Shown: positions 36,332 to 47,957, counted from the stretch's first letter. The stretch: 64,000 nt of DNA from Paralichthys olivaceus (GCF_024713975.1 NC_091107.1:22497501-22561500); one strand, 5' to 3'. Translations and numbers: made by a program. Notes: generated from the letters alone by a model not told the origin.

Positions 36332-39288
36332 GTAAGTGTAGCCGAGTCGTGTCGATGATTGGGAAGTTACTGACTTTTAAATTTTTGGTTCGTTCTGCAG
36401 ACATTTGTGGAAGGTGGAGCTGTTCCAGAGGCACAAATCATTATTTCACTGATGAGAACGAGATAAAGCCGTGGGGGTGGAGCCAGAGATTTAAAGTGTT
36501 AAACGCTAGCAAGAAAGGTTCAGCCTGCTAACAAAAAAGTCCTCTGTCTGAACATCTGTATGGGTCTATGGCTAATTCAAACCTGAACGCACGGACTGGT
36601 TAACCCACACATAAAGTCTGGAATGGGAGCAGAGTGAGCAGTGTTACAATACTGCTCTCTTCAGTTAGCAGCAGAAAGGATAGATCATGGTAGATAGCAT
36701 CCCTCCTCTTTCATTGGATTTCAGTGTAATGTTACTTGCAGACATTTGTGATGGTTACAAACACAGAAAAAGTTCCTATCACTTTCTACCAAACTCAGGT
36801 CTGATGTTAAATGACATCGCCCTGTTAATCAAACTGAAAAAATAGAATAAATACAATGCAATGTGACTCCTGATTTTTTTCGTCTTTGGTTGTTTAATTA
36901 TTCCGTTCAGAGGATCATTACAGGACCAGGAGGGTTTTGGTCGTAGTAACACTTTAAACTAACAACTCAATACTGACTGTCCACACAGTCCACTCCCTTT
37001 CATCCATAAATGCACAAACACGTTTGTGGAAGATTGAGCACGAGTGAGGAGGCAGAAATGTAGCTTGTTGTCTCCTCTCTTTGAGTTTCAGCTCATCTTG
37101 CAAATGGTGTCAGATTCAACTTGACCCTGTTTTAGAATGTGTTACACTTCAATCGCTTATGTTAAACATGTGGTTGTTCATTTACGATTTTCATCTTTTC
37201 TTCTCAGAGATGTTCCTCACGTTGCTTTTTTTAATTTGGCCTGAGCAGAGCTACGTCTCAGGTCATTCACCTCTGTTGACTTGCACTGACCCCACTCGTG
37301 ACTGACCTTTGACCTTGTCCACAGCCCACTTAGACGCCACCCGCGCCCTCATGATCCTCTCGCTTTTGGCCTGTTTCATTGGAATCATCATCGGCATTAT
37401 GGCCTTCATCCATTACTCCTCCTTCGACAGATTTGACAAAACCTTTGCTGCAGGCATATTGTTTTTCATCGCATGTAAGTTCAACTCCTCTGTTTTTCCA
37501 CTTTTGGTTTCAGCTGTAATTAGCAGTTAATTTGGCTTTTTGGTGATTCCACTCACACAAGCCGAGCTGATTGTAAAGTTTTAAAATACCTCTTTCATGA
37601 AAGATTTTGTATTAAGCTCCTGTTTTAAATTCTTTATTTTACATTATTTGTTGTGTCCCTTATCCAGTGTGAGTGAGATGATCTGGTGTTCATCTGTACT
37701 GAAGGGTGAATCCATGGGAACATTGTTAACTGACAGCTATAATGTGCAGCTGTGGTAATCGTTGTTCCGAAACATTTTCATCACACTTTCTTTTCATTTT
37801 TTCCTGCCCAGGCTTTTTAGTGTTTCTGGCTATGGCTGTGTACACTGGTGTGACTATTAACTACTATGGGAAACGCTATGGAAACTGGAGGTTCTCCTGG
37901 TCCTATATCATTGGCTGGGTGTCAGTGGTGCTCACGTTCTTTTCAGGTAAACATGAAAACCAACAAAGCTGCAATAGGGTTCATCTTGTTCACAAAGGTT
38001 CCTTGTCAATGGTGATATATCCTTTGGGTAACGATTAACAACCAATAATGCATTCGGAGAAGTGAGGACATATTTTATGATGTCATAGTTAGCAGCAAGC
38101 TTGCCTAAAGGTACAGTGTGTAGAATTTAGTGACATCTAGTGGTGAAGTTGCATGTTGCAGCTGAATACCCCTCACCTCCCCCTCCACTTCCAAAAATGA
38201 AAGAGAACCTGTGGTAGCTTCAGTTGTCATAAGAACTCAAAAGGTGTTTCTTTTGTTCAGTCTGGACTACTGTTATATTATCATCGAGGGGGTCCTCTCT
38301 AGGGAGGCTGCCATGTTTTTAAGGTATCTAAATATAAAGGGCCCCTTGTAGGATAAAGAAAACAACAATTCATACAATTTAGATGAAACACACTAGTGAA
38401 ATCATCATGAAGATTATTCTACATTCAATTTGTGCCAATAGATCCCTTTCTCCTACATCGTACACACTGGACCTTTAATATTAAGATTAACTTTTACAAT
38501 AATTCATATAGAAAATGTTAAATTCAGTTTTATAGATTACACATGTCAAGGCCTCAACCAATACCACACCAAGAGTGTAATGTTACATAATGTGACCAAT
38601 TATATTCTCAGCAGAAAACAATCAAGCCACATAAATCTCCCTCTGGATGAATTATCAATCAATCTATCTATTTATCTATCTATCTATCAGTTACAGAAAA
38701 ACAGTGTCCACATGCTCCTAATATCATCATCATGTTAAACTGTTTTGCTGAGAAAGAATTTTTACAAATTAGTAGAACTAAAACGAGGAACATGAAATGA
38801 TGGAAACAGGAACATGGTGTCCATTTATTTCTGTGGCATTCCCTTCACTAGATGCCAAGCACACAGTACAACTATAATGTGTTTTCACTACCAGCATTTG
38901 TGGGACACAGCAGAGGACTCATTAGTTAGGCTGGTGAGTTTTCATATAAAGAACTCATTTCAGTTCTGGTTTCAATGTACCGCAAATACATTTAAGGTTG
39001 GTTTGATTTTCTTCGTTGTGAATGAAAGATGTTCAATGACTGTACTGAACATGATCCAAAAATGTAGTACATTCATTTTGAGGTATTGCTGTTGAATTAA
39101 AATGACTCAAGTCACATATAATCACAAATGTATTAAATTACAAACAATGATTTTAGCTGATAGGCATTTCAATAACTAATCTCTAATATGGTGAATAATA
39201 AAGACCTAACTTGTCTTTGTTTTCAGGTGTATTCTATATGTGTGCCTATCGGATGCATGAATGCCCCAGGAGCGTCAACTCTCATTAG
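36157..39288 (+). CDS. lim2: Lens intrinsic membrane protein 2 (MP20/MP19), four coding exons
   Basis: Joined coding exons 36157-36331, 37325-37474, 37812-37946 and 39227-39288 give 173 residues, the same length as human LIM2. The protein begins MYSFMGGGLFCAGVG and ends with the MCAYRMHEC block typical of LIM2. It belongs to the PMP22/claudin family: four membrane segments (about residues 1-25, 66-87, 99-121 and 141-162), with the first outer loop carrying the W28, GLW (41-43), C46 and C51 signature. In the family it is a lens-fibre membrane protein that binds calmodulin and acts in cell adhesion or junctions. All introns are GT..AG, and all three interrupt a codon after its first base. Compared with my recollection of the mammalian protein, Trp61 is Leu and Asn62 is Asp. 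A non-coding 5' exon is expected, since an acceptor lies just upstream of the ATG; it is not certain where. The next gene downstream is bsx. Identity is very sure; which teleost lim2 paralogue it is cannot be told here. Confidence 0.95.
37325..37474 (+). CDS. lim2: lim2 coding exon 2
   Basis: The acceptor is ccacag at 37319-37324 and the donor is gtaagt at 37475. It continues codon 59 and encodes A-HLDATRALMILSLLACFI.., which is the second membrane segment, the inner loop and the start of segment three. The motif GIIIGIMAF matches the LIM2 family. It leaves an incomplete codon (T) that is completed as Cys by the next exon. Confidence 0.94.
37812..37946 (+). CDS. lim2: lim2 coding exon 3
   Basis: The acceptor is tgcccag at 37805-37811 and the donor is G|gtaaac at 37947. 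It encodes the third membrane segment (FLVFLAMAVYTGVTI), the second outer loop (YYGKRYGNWRF) and most of segment four (SWSYIIGWVSVVLTFFS), all closely matching LIM2. Confidence 0.94.
38104..38478. mobile_element. Short inverted-repeat DNA element, copy 1 (lim2 intron 3)
   Basis: Ends are ctaaaggtacagtgtgtaga and its inverse acacactggacctttaa. Inside are gacatctagtggtgaa, aaagggccccttgtagg and caatagatccctttc. A second copy at 47159 has the same order, so the two define a family of about 350-375 bp. It sits in the last intron of lim2 and carries no coding capacity. Confidence 0.78.
38656..38692. repeat. (ATCT)n tetranucleotide in lim2 intron 3
   Basis: atctatctatttatctatct and further units, about nine in all. 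Confidence 0.85.
39227..39288 (+). CDS. lim2: lim2 coding exon 4 (stop codon exon)
   Basis: The acceptor is tttcag at 39221-39226. Reading on from exon 3 it encodes GVFYMCAYRMHECPRSVNSH and the stop TAG (39286-39288). The cytosolic tail keeps the YRxHEC motif and ends in Ser-containing residues, where mammalian MP20 is known to be phosphorylated near its C-terminus. Confidence 0.93.
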
Positions 39289-39421
39289 AAGACTGACCCT
39301 ACAAACCTGCAGTGGATTATGAAGTTGAGAGTTGCATCAAAGATGTGTGCAGGTCCTCACCAGTAACACGGATGCAGAGTTTACCTCTAGTACATGAATG
39401 CTCAAACTTGAAATGATTTGA

Positions 39422-39427
39422 AATAAA
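39422..39427 (+). promoter_or_regulatory. Poly(A) signal of lim2
   Basis: AATAAA lies 134 bases after the lim2 stop codon and is the first canonical signal downstream, giving a short 3' UTR. Confidence 0.65.
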
Positions 39428-41694
39428 AACATTTGGGCGTAATGAGACTCTTCGTTTTCATCTTGACACTGTATGTATTTGAATCATTTATCTGCTATAG
39501 GGTTGTGCCCGGTGAGTTCTCAGCATTGTCTGTTTGTCAGAATGAGTTATAATTTGCCCGACTAAATTACAAAAATTACCAAATTAAGTTCAGATCAGTC
39601 TGCAATGCAAAAATCGTCCTGACATTCAGATTTTAAAAAAACTGGCTGAAACACACACGCTGTCATTCGTTATGGTGTACACATTTTAGGTTTTTGTAAA
39701 AAATTGAACTCTCCATTTTATAGGCCTATATATACACAAGTGGTTACAATGGAATATTATTGGGGGAAAACGTATACTGAACATATAAAATACAATCATT
39801 GTGTTTCTTCTGTTTTTTTCAAGTTTAATTAAGTTTAAACCAAACACATTGTATCTGTTTTAATCCGTTTCAATTTCACAGCAATGTTGTAGGAGTATAA
39901 AGCACTGTACAAAGGTTTTCTGTTTATATTATTTATGTGAGGACACACAATGCTGATATTTTGCCACAAATACATTGTGGTTGAGCTCCTCTGCACCTCA
40001 TCGATTTTATTCCACCAGCTGCAGGATGGCTGCTGTGTAAAGAGTAAACCAGGTATAAGCCGGCGCACTGCTGCAAACCTCTTATCCAAACGCGCCACTT
40101 AACGAAGTGACGCACTGCCTGACCGGCTCACATTTTTACTTAATGAAATGGCCACAAAAAGCAGCTTAGCCGCGCCTCGAGAACAGCTCCTTAAGACGAT
40201 TTCATCACCATTTGTTTCATTTACTTTCTAATTTCCCCCTAAAAGCAACTTGTTATCCTGGTGCGCTCCATAAAGGGGATTGACGCACGGCCATGCGCGG
40301 CAGGGTTTCCTCCATCTGCTGCGCAGCTCTCTTCTATTCTTCAACTTTACCTTTAGAAATATGATCGGAGGTGTCTTTTAATTTGGTTTCGTCTGCTGAA
40401 ATCTTATTTCTAATTTGGAAAAATCTGACAGAGGAAATTAATTGGAATCACTTTTGTAGCACTCGACCATAATAACTTTTCAGAAGATTGTGCGCACTTG
40501 GAAGCCTCCATCATATAATGGACAGTCTCCTCCACCAAGACGTGTCTGATTTGCAGCAGCAGCGACTCTGCTCATTTACAGTTTCAGCACACACGCCCGT
40601 GTTTTACAAACCTATATGCAAACTAATGCAACAGAGCTTTTCCAGCCTAACTGACTCCCACTAATGAATTTGTCCTCGCTGGGTCTGGTCAAATGGAAAT
40701 CCTGTCCTTCAGCCCGAGGATTACAACTTCCGCTCAAACGCCTCCCTCGGTCTAATTGCCTAATAGCATTGCAGCGTGAATTCTGCCTGCATTAAGACAC
40801 TTTCACATTAACGGGACTGATTGGAAATGTGATGACAACACCGTATCAACAAATTACAGCGCACCGCTTTCTGTCGCAAATGGGCACAGGAGCGGCACTT
40901 GTACTCTCCCAGATTTTAATACCGACAATTACAGTCAATTTGGGAGGAATTAGCCCACTAGTCAGACCTGTAGCAGCCCAGTCCCCCTGTGGCACAGGCC
41001 ACTGCACCTGACTGAAAAACTGCCAACACGAAGAAAGAGATGAAACCCGGCGTAAGGACGCATGTCCAAGATACAAGTCCGTTCATTTAAAGTTTTGTGT
41101 CGAAGGCCATCATCGGATTTAATAACTTATGAAAGGCCTGGAAATATAAGAGTACTTTGATAGTTAGGTTATTATTGTTAGTATAGTTATTATAGCTGTT
41201 ATTATTCTTGTATTATTCTTGTGGTTATTAATATTATTATTATTGTGGTTATTAACATTATGATTATTGTGGTTATTATTATTCTTATCAGTCGTATTAT
41301 TATTATTATTATTATTATTATTAAAACTATTTGAATGTCACCAGTCAACAGATCTACCATCAACTGGCTTCTAGGATTGTTTCCTAATGTCCACCTCACG
41401 AAAAACAGGTCGGCCAACAGACGTTAAACATATAAGATAAATATAGTAAAACAACAGCCTGTGGTTTGGATTTCATTTACCAAAGCAAGCAGGCTACTTT
41501 TCTGTATATCATTAACCAATTCAGACCTTAATCATAAAGAATAATTGTCGGTGGTGAGTAAAAAGCAGCGTTGTTGCTAGGACACCGTAAAGAGCACAGA
41601 TTCACGGTTGGGCTCTGAGTGGCTGCTCACATGAGCTGCGGTCACAGGTGCGCTGTTTATTTGCTGTCCGGTTTCCCACAGAGAGCCTAACGCG
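39428..41694. other. Gap between lim2 and bsx
   Basis: No gene. 40130-41080 is GC-richer, unique DNA with ctctaattgcctaatagcat-type cores (about 40750-40770) and may hold bsx control elements; the TTA array follows at 41160. Confidence 0.5.
41160..41332. repeat. Degenerate (TTA)n array 5' of bsx
   Basis: About 170 bases of att, gtt and ttatt units, perfect only in the last 30 (attattatt). Open on the - strand merely because of its composition. Confidence 0.85.
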
Positions 41695-41830
41695 CCTCGG
41701 CCAATAAGAGCGCAGAACCAGCCCCTCGCCGCCTCCCACCGACCATGCTCAGCTCTAATTGGCCAAAACCCAAATCAATTTCCCCAATCCGCATGTGTCT
41801 GTGAATAAATGGGCTACTTGTTGGACATGT
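41695..41830 (+). promoter_or_regulatory. Proximal promoter of bsx (predicted)
   Basis: Just upstream of bsx are a direct CCAAT (41701-41705), an inverted one within taattgg (41758-41762), a further CCAAT near 41784 and an AATAAAT AT-rich box at about 41804-41810, roughly 145 bases before the ATG. Arrangement and distance fit a promoter. No start site can be read from sequence alone. Confidence 0.45.
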
Positions 41831-41949
41831 GCCCTCCCACTGGTTGTATGTCAGCGATCACTCACAGGCTGCGTTAAACCTGAGACCCACAGATGCTGAT
41901 GCACGTCTGGGCAGAAACCAACACTCAGCACACACCTCAAACTAACACC

Positions 41950-42190
41950 ATGAGCATGAACTACGCGTCTGCGGCGCCCACGCAGAGGTCCACGTCGTTT
42001 TTCATAGAGGACATCTTGCTGCACAAACCCAAGCCGCTCAGAGAGGTCATCCCCTCGCCGTTCTGCAGCTCCCTGGCCTCCCGGATGCCCATCCTGGAGT
42101 ATGGATATCCGCTGATGCCCACCCCGATACTGGCGCCACATCCGCACCATCCCCTGCACAAGCCGGAGCACCAGTACTTCTTCACTTCTG
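41950..42190 (+). CDS. bsx: bsx exon 1
   Basis: Encodes residues 1-80 plus one base of a glycine codon. Contains the EH1-like FFIEDIL motif, a proline-rich stretch (YGYPLMPTPILAP) and a His-rich stretch. Donor G|gtaaga at 42191. Confidence 0.94.
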
Positions 42191-42936
42191 GTAAGAGATG
42201 ATGCAGAGGCTTCAGCTGTGATGTGCAGCAGGTGGTTTTTCTGCTGGCCCGCTTACCCAGAGCTTTGATTTATATTTTATTCTAAGTCAATCAAAATGTG
42301 GGTTTTTTTCTGATTCAAAATCAAAGTCAGTGTTGATGCATTTTTGTAAATATGTGTATTTACGTGATTACAAAGATGAGTTCTGGAATATCACAAACAT
42401 CCTCAAAAATGAATTGATATCCATTTGTTGAGGAAATTACAATAACCGGTGATTTATTATTTCACGTTACAGCACTAAAATCTAGTTTTGAAATTTACAT
42501 AAATATTTTATTTTATTCGTCTCAAATTTGTCTCGTTTGGAAAGAACTTTTACAAAGTCTTTTAAATTTGATTCTCTGGTCGCTCTTTACTGTGCCTAAA
42601 ATTAGTTACGGTTTTTACACGCACAAAAACATGTCAACTAAACTAAATAAAGGCTAGAGGTAAAAAAATTAAAAATAATAATAACTCATATGACATGATA
42701 TATTGAAACTTTTGGTTTGGTTCCTTGCACCTGTAGGGATGCAGATGCCGGCCTTGTTCCAGCACCACGCAGAGTTACCAGGGAAGCACTGCAGGCGCAG
42801 GAAGGCCCGGACGGTTTTCTCCGACTCACAGCTGTCCGGCCTGGAGAAGAGGTTCGAAATCCAGCGGTACCTGTCCACACCAGAGAGAGTGGAGCTGGCC
42901 ACTGCGCTCAGCCTGTCCGAGACACAGGTACAACAC

Positions 42937-42968
<32 letters not shown>

Positions 42969-43685
42969 TTGGAGATGCCACATAGGGAGTCTGCTCAAGG
43001 GTACATCAACCCGTGTGTTCCTTGTGATGGACACCAGTCGGTTTGTGTATTATTTATTAAACGATCTGATTAAACGACATAATGGTTGCACATGTATTTA
43101 CATGCTGTGAGTTAATGTCCATCACTTTAAGATAGAAGGGCTGAGGGTGGTGTATGTATGACAGCTGCGATAAATACAATCAAGTCATTTTACTCCTATA
43201 GACTAGGCTTCATTTATATATAAAATACTTTATAAATCTATAGATAATAGATGGGCTACATGCATTCAGGGAATAGTACATATTTCTGATTTAAATTCAC
43301 TACTAAGTAAACGTCGTTTTTCAGTCATGTGAATTCATATATAAAATGTTTGCTTCATAGGATTAGCCAATAAGGGGTAGGACATGACTTGTGTTAGTAT
43401 ATTTAGGATACTTCATAATCCACATGTGTAATCATGGTGCAGGTGAAAACGTGGTTCCAGAACCGGCGCATGAAGCACAAGAAGCAGCTGAGGAAGGCGC
43501 AGGACGAGCGGAAGCCTCCCGGGGAGACGGAGCGCTCCGCGGAGAACTCGAGCGAGAGCGACGTGAACGAAAAGAGCGCAGAGGAGCTCAAACACGGACT
43601 GGAGCCGGACTACGTGCTGGAGAACGACGACGAAGACGACGTGGACATCGAGGACGACGTTTGCTCCCCGGATCATCTACTATAG
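41950..43685 (+). CDS. bsx: Brain-specific homeobox transcription factor, three exons
   Basis: Exons 41950-42190, 42737-42927 and 43443-43685 join to 224 residues (human BSX is 233). Residues 17-23 (FFIEDIL) form an EH1-like Groucho-binding motif, followed by HKPKPLREV and YGYPLMPTP, both BSX hallmarks. The homeodomain spans about residues 101-160, with WFQNRR in helix 3; the second intron falls between homeodomain positions 44 and 45, a classical site. The tail is acidic (about 200-217, rich in Asp/Glu). In the family it is a nuclear DNA-binding protein required in hypothalamic neurons that control feeding and locomotion, and in pineal development. The first of two close ATGs was chosen because it aligns with the human N-terminus and has accATG context; the second ATG (41956) is possible. 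jhy lies downstream in convergent orientation, as expected from human synteny. Confidence 0.96.
42737..42927 (+). CDS. bsx: bsx exon 2 (first three quarters of the homeodomain)
   Basis: Acceptor ctgtag at 42731-42736, donor CAG|gtacaa at 42928. Encodes GMQMPALFQHHAELPGK, then the homeodomain from its basic arm (CRRRKARTVF) through helices 1 and 2 to SLSETQ. Only four bases separate the donor GT from a CA repeat running to about 42968. Confidence 0.96.
42932..42968. repeat. (CA)n microsatellite at the start of bsx intron 2
   Basis: CA run with one AA interruption, starting four bases after the exon 2 donor GT. Confidence 0.92.
43443..43685 (+). CDS. bsx: bsx exon 3 (recognition helix and acidic tail)
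   Basis: Acceptor gtgcag at 43437-43442, stop TAG at 43683-43685. Begins VKTWFQNRRMKHKKQL, the DNA-recognition helix and its basic extension, then a Ser/Glu-rich linker and an acidic tail ending CSPDHLL. The exon is markedly GC-rich compared with the flanking DNA. Confidence 0.96.
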   Translation: MKTWFQNRRMKHKKQLRKAQDERKPPGETERSAENSSESDVNEKSAEELKHGLEPDYVLENDDEDDVDIEDDVCSPDHLL

Positions 43686-43764
43686 TAGGCTGCGGTTTGT
43701 CCCACAGGCAGCGACTAACACTGTACATTGACTGTACATAACACACATGTTTTAACATGGAGCG

Positions 43765-43801
<37 letters not shown>

Positions 43802-46800
43802 TGCAGGGGGTCAGTCTATAACAATGTCAATATTTATTCAATCATGCAAAGTGGGCCTTTCGTTTTTGATTTTCTAAGAACTGCCCATTTACCTCTTTGT
43901 ACAAGCTATATGGGAATTGTCCTGTTGTTATGCCCGAGGAAACTCAGGCTTATTGTTATAATTATTATTGTCATTATTATTATTGTCACTAAAAAGTCTT
44001 GACATTTGTACATTTCCACATTGTACACCCTTGTTACTTTTATTTCCACACGAGGAACAAAACAATGGAATCGCTCTTTGCTTCGAAACATATACGCATC
44101 ATGCTCCACCGCCTTTTTGCACTTATGTCCAATAGGAACAATTGCATCCTCACTTACTACTGCATTTTATCGATATGTGTTTTTTATATAAATGTATTTT
44201 TTATGTTTTTATTGTTTGGTATTTTATTTGCAGTTTCGTCCATGAAGCGCAGTTTATCTATGTGTGTGTAAATATGTGTATATACTTCATAGTAGCCTAT
44301 ATAAATAATGAATCGCTACTCGGCTTTGTTTATTCAGTCACACCTTTTATATTTTTTTACCACCGGAACGCCCGGTTAAATTTCCTTTGCTGTTTGCATT
44401 GTGGGACTTGAGCTGAGCGGAGAACACATGTAATCGCATGTCATTAGTAAGTTATGATTCAAGCCCCACATGTGATCCTGTGAGTCTCTGTCACCACCTG
44501 CACCAGGAGCCACATGTGGTCTCAGCACCGCGCGGGGTCCTGGAGGCCGCATGAGACCCGGCGCTCCGCGGCAGGAGTACAGGACTGAACCCCCCCCCAC
44601 CCACCATTCCCCCTGCTCCAGTCATCATGTCATAGACTGGTTCACAATGTTGAGTGTTGTTCCGTCTCTTTCGTTCAGCAGACACCCAGGAAATGATCGT
44701 CCATAAAGCCCAGCGATGAGAAAGTTACATTTCCTAATATTAAAACATTACATATAGAATATTTCACATTTTACTCATTCTAAAATATTCCCTTTCGCAA
44801 TATGAAGCCAATTTTTTTTAAGCTAAAACAGCTATATACATTTTTTTTCAGTGCAGAATATGGTCATGGAAATGTTAATTTTTACTTAAAACAGTCAGAA
44901 TTAAATTTTACAGGAATCTAAACATATTCTTTACAGAATTCATTTAGCTTAAGAGACAACTTTCCAAGCATGCACCTGGAGGAAATTAAAAAAAAATCTA
45001 TCAATCATGAAACAGATTCAACATCATTTAGCACATTTTGTCATTTGATTGTGGAGATCCTGAAAACTGTTGTCCCTGTTTTTCTTTGAGAGTTGGTGCT
45101 GCTGTGTAAATTTACAAGTTCATCATCTGGAGCTGGAATTTATCGCAGTGCTGCAGTTTTTCCTTTGTCTTGATAAATAAAGTGAATGCGACAAACAAAC
45201 ATTAAAAGATATATTTTTTTTCCTGCTATTTCAGTGTTATTTTTATTCACCAAAAATAAAGTCATTTAGCGCGAACCTCACTCTGATGATTCTTAGACTA
45301 TCGAAATCAACAGATGTGCAATAAATGAACTATACCACATCCACACCGACACACATCAGTGGGTCCAATATACAAAGCTGCCTTGAGACTGCAGAAGAAC
45401 AGTCATACAACGTTCTCAGAGCATTGTAATATTGTCATCACAGTTATATGAAAGTGTGGAGGAGAGGAGGGACAGGGAGTATTTATTGATAATATCTGCA
45501 AGCAGAACACACACACACACACTCTTCCGAATCTTAAACTAGCTGCATTACAATAAATTACATTTTTTCTCCCACAAGCTGCATGACTCACTGGAGATTC
45601 GCACAATAACCTGCAGTCTTCCTTTCACCTTCGCTCTGGATTCACTGCCTTTTGAGGAGCAACTCATGTCGTCTTCAAAATGCGATTCTGATTAGGCAGC
45701 GGTGAAAACCCTATGTAGAGAATAGGCCATGCAGAAGGTGATCAATTAAAAGATTAAGTGTTTTGCAACACATGGACGCATCTGCATTTGAGCCTAATAG
45801 CAGGGCCATCAGCTCATTTTCAGGAAGCTTGCCGTCTACTGAAAGCGCACTTCTCACATCAAAGCATCCACGTCTGCCTTAGCTTCCCAATGGGCAGAAA
45901 GGGATGCTAATTTGCCCCCCTTCATGTATCGCGGTGAAAGACTCCTTCAATTAACTGGATTTCAATGGCTAAAAACGAGTAGGTGGGACCGAAATTAAAA
46001 AAAGATGCAAAGAGACTCAGTCTGGATAGGCAGCGGTTCTCATTAAATGAAAAAAGGGCTTCGTCATTTGTTTCCAACCGCGCATCTGAGGACTTAACAC
46101 TAAAAACACAGGGCTTCAAAGAGTCCATGATGGGTTAAATAGAGACTATAATCTAATTAAAATATTGCACAGAGGTAAATAGTGCTTTGATAATGATCTG
46201 AGGGTTCAATTAGTAAAATGAGCTGCTCCAGAGTGTTGTGTTGGGAGGAGTTGCTACTTGGAACATTGCTACCGGACCAAAGACAGGGAAATGAGACCCG
46301 AAGAGAGAAAACTCAGATTATTGCAGGTTGAACAGTGATGTGCTAAGGGGACTAAAATAACAACATGGGAATGACCTGTCTCTATGATGAAAATAAGAAA
46401 GCATAGGTCTGTTGGTGATTGACTGTTCATGATCACCGTTAACATACTGGATGATAGTGTCATTAAATCCAAAAGGTTGTCAGTGACACGTCTAAGACAC
46501 TGCTGACAGTAGTATGAGTCAGGTGCATACCTCTACATATTGTTATGTCACATCATAAACTCAGTAGCATTGTGTTTAAATGTAACTATTCAAATTAATC
46601 AAATGTAAATGTCTAAACCTATGTTGCAAAAAATCTGGCCTTCCAGTGGGGATGACTTATGTCAAACTGAATTTGAGGGTTTTTTTCATATCATTTGTTT
46701 CCTATAGATGAGTCCCATCAGAAAATATAGTATGCATTAAAGCATATTACTGATTTGTTTGGGCTGCTTAATATATTTCAATAAGGGTTTGGTACGGACA

Positions 46801-47158
46801 ATATTTTCATACAAACAAGAAAATATGAATATATGATAATTTTATTTTATTATATTATAGTCTAGCATTTTGTAACATGGTTATTTTAAAGTGCAGTAGT
46901 CGTCATCAACTAAAAAAAATCGAACTGAACAAAATGACCGAAGGAGTAAAAACACAAAGCTGCTGGATTATGCATCAACTACATATAAAGCTACATATCT
47001 CAGCAGGATGAATGGAGCTCTAAACAACTATCAATGAAAAGCCAAGCGGTGCAAAGGAGAACTGTAATTCAGGCCGATAGCTACAGCTGAGCAGTGATCC
47101 AGTGTCAATCAGCTGCTGGTACTTTGTCAGTCAACTGAAGCTTGCTCATTTCCTCTTC
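43686..47158. other. bsx 3' flank and bsx-jhy gap
   Basis: The first kilobase is likely bsx 3' UTR (GT repeat at 43767; possible signals ATTAAA at 44739-44744 and AATAAA at 45176-45181). A short GC-rich stretch at 44400-44590 has repeated acatg cores, including agccacatgtggt. Block 45680-46260 is high-complexity and possibly regulatory. No other gene. Confidence 0.45.
43767..43802. repeat. (GT)n microsatellite in bsx 3' UTR
   Basis: gtgtgt run of about 30 bases ending gcgcgtgc, about 82 bases after the bsx stop codon and therefore probably transcribed. Confidence 0.9.
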
Positions 47159-47505
47159 TTTAAAGGTTCAGTGTGTACAATTTTGTGACATCTAGTGGTG
47201 CATGTTGCAACTGAATCCCCCCCCCCCCCCCCCCCCCAACCTGTTGCAACTTAAAAACTCAAAAGGGGTTTTAGTTTGTCCAGTTTGAGCTACTGTAAAA
47301 AAAACATGGCGGCCTCCGTAGAGAGGACCCGCTCCCTGTGTACATATAAAGTATTTATATATAAAGGGCCCATTCTAGGGTAAAGAAAACAACATTCATA
47401 CAATTTAGATGAAACAAAGTAGTAAACAACATCACTAGGATTATTTTATGTTAAATTTCTGCCAATAGATCCCTTTCACCTAAATCTTACACACTGTGAC
47501 TTTAA
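47159..47505. mobile_element. Short inverted-repeat DNA element, copy 2 (bsx-jhy gap)
   Basis: Ends are tttaaaggttcagtgtgtac and its inverse cacactgtgactttaa; the inner blocks match the copy at 38104, including gacatctagtggtg and the near-terminal caatagatccctttcacc. Both tips contain TTAA. It holds a run of 21 C (47217-47237). Confidence 0.8.
47217..47237 (+). repeat. Homopolymer run of 21 C
   Basis: Unbroken C run inside the DNA element at 47159, where its sister copy has mixed ctcacctccccctcc. The length may be affected by sequencing or assembly. Confidence 0.9.
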
Positions 47506-47698
47506 ACACAACTTGCAAAGTAAGGGTCTCTGTAATTACATTCAGTGTTTCTAATGTTTCTCACTGGCAGCCCTGAGACTCTGAACATCCCTCTGCTCCA
47601 GTGATTGCCCAGAATTCTTGATATTGTTGTGATCCATTGCAGAGTTATTGTATTAGATATGTTGTGTTTCTATCATCAGGCTTTTAGTCTTTTACATA

Positions 47699-47704
47699 TT
47701 TATT
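47699..47704 (-). promoter_or_regulatory. Poly(A) signal of jhy
   Basis: TTTATT on the + strand reads AATAAA on the jhy strand, about 254 bases past the stop codon, and is the first canonical signal after it. Confidence 0.5.
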
Positions 47705-47957
47705 ATCATCATAAACATTGAAAGGTGTATTTGTGATGAACAGCACCCTCTATTTGTGCACTAAAGCTATTCATTTCTTGTCAAATCTGACTTGGTAACA
47801 GACAGAATGTTAAAAGACTGTGTGTCCTTACACAGTGGTTCAATTACACAATAGTGATTTGTATATGTGACACCAGGCCTAGTGAATCTAAAGTCGCATC
47901 GTATTGTGCTTCACATGTGGAAATATAAATATAAGAGCACAGGTTCCATGAAGTGTC

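Noticed and set aside
41851..42171. Long open frame antisense to bsx exon 1
   Set aside because: Shadow of the GC-rich bsx coding sequence; same for antisense and shifted frames over exons 2 and 3.
47570..47600. ccctgagactctgaac, reminiscent of the miR-125 seed region (human miR-125b/let-7 cluster lies at 11q24)
   Set aside because: The match ends after the first bases and no hairpin partner is nearby; not a microRNA gene.
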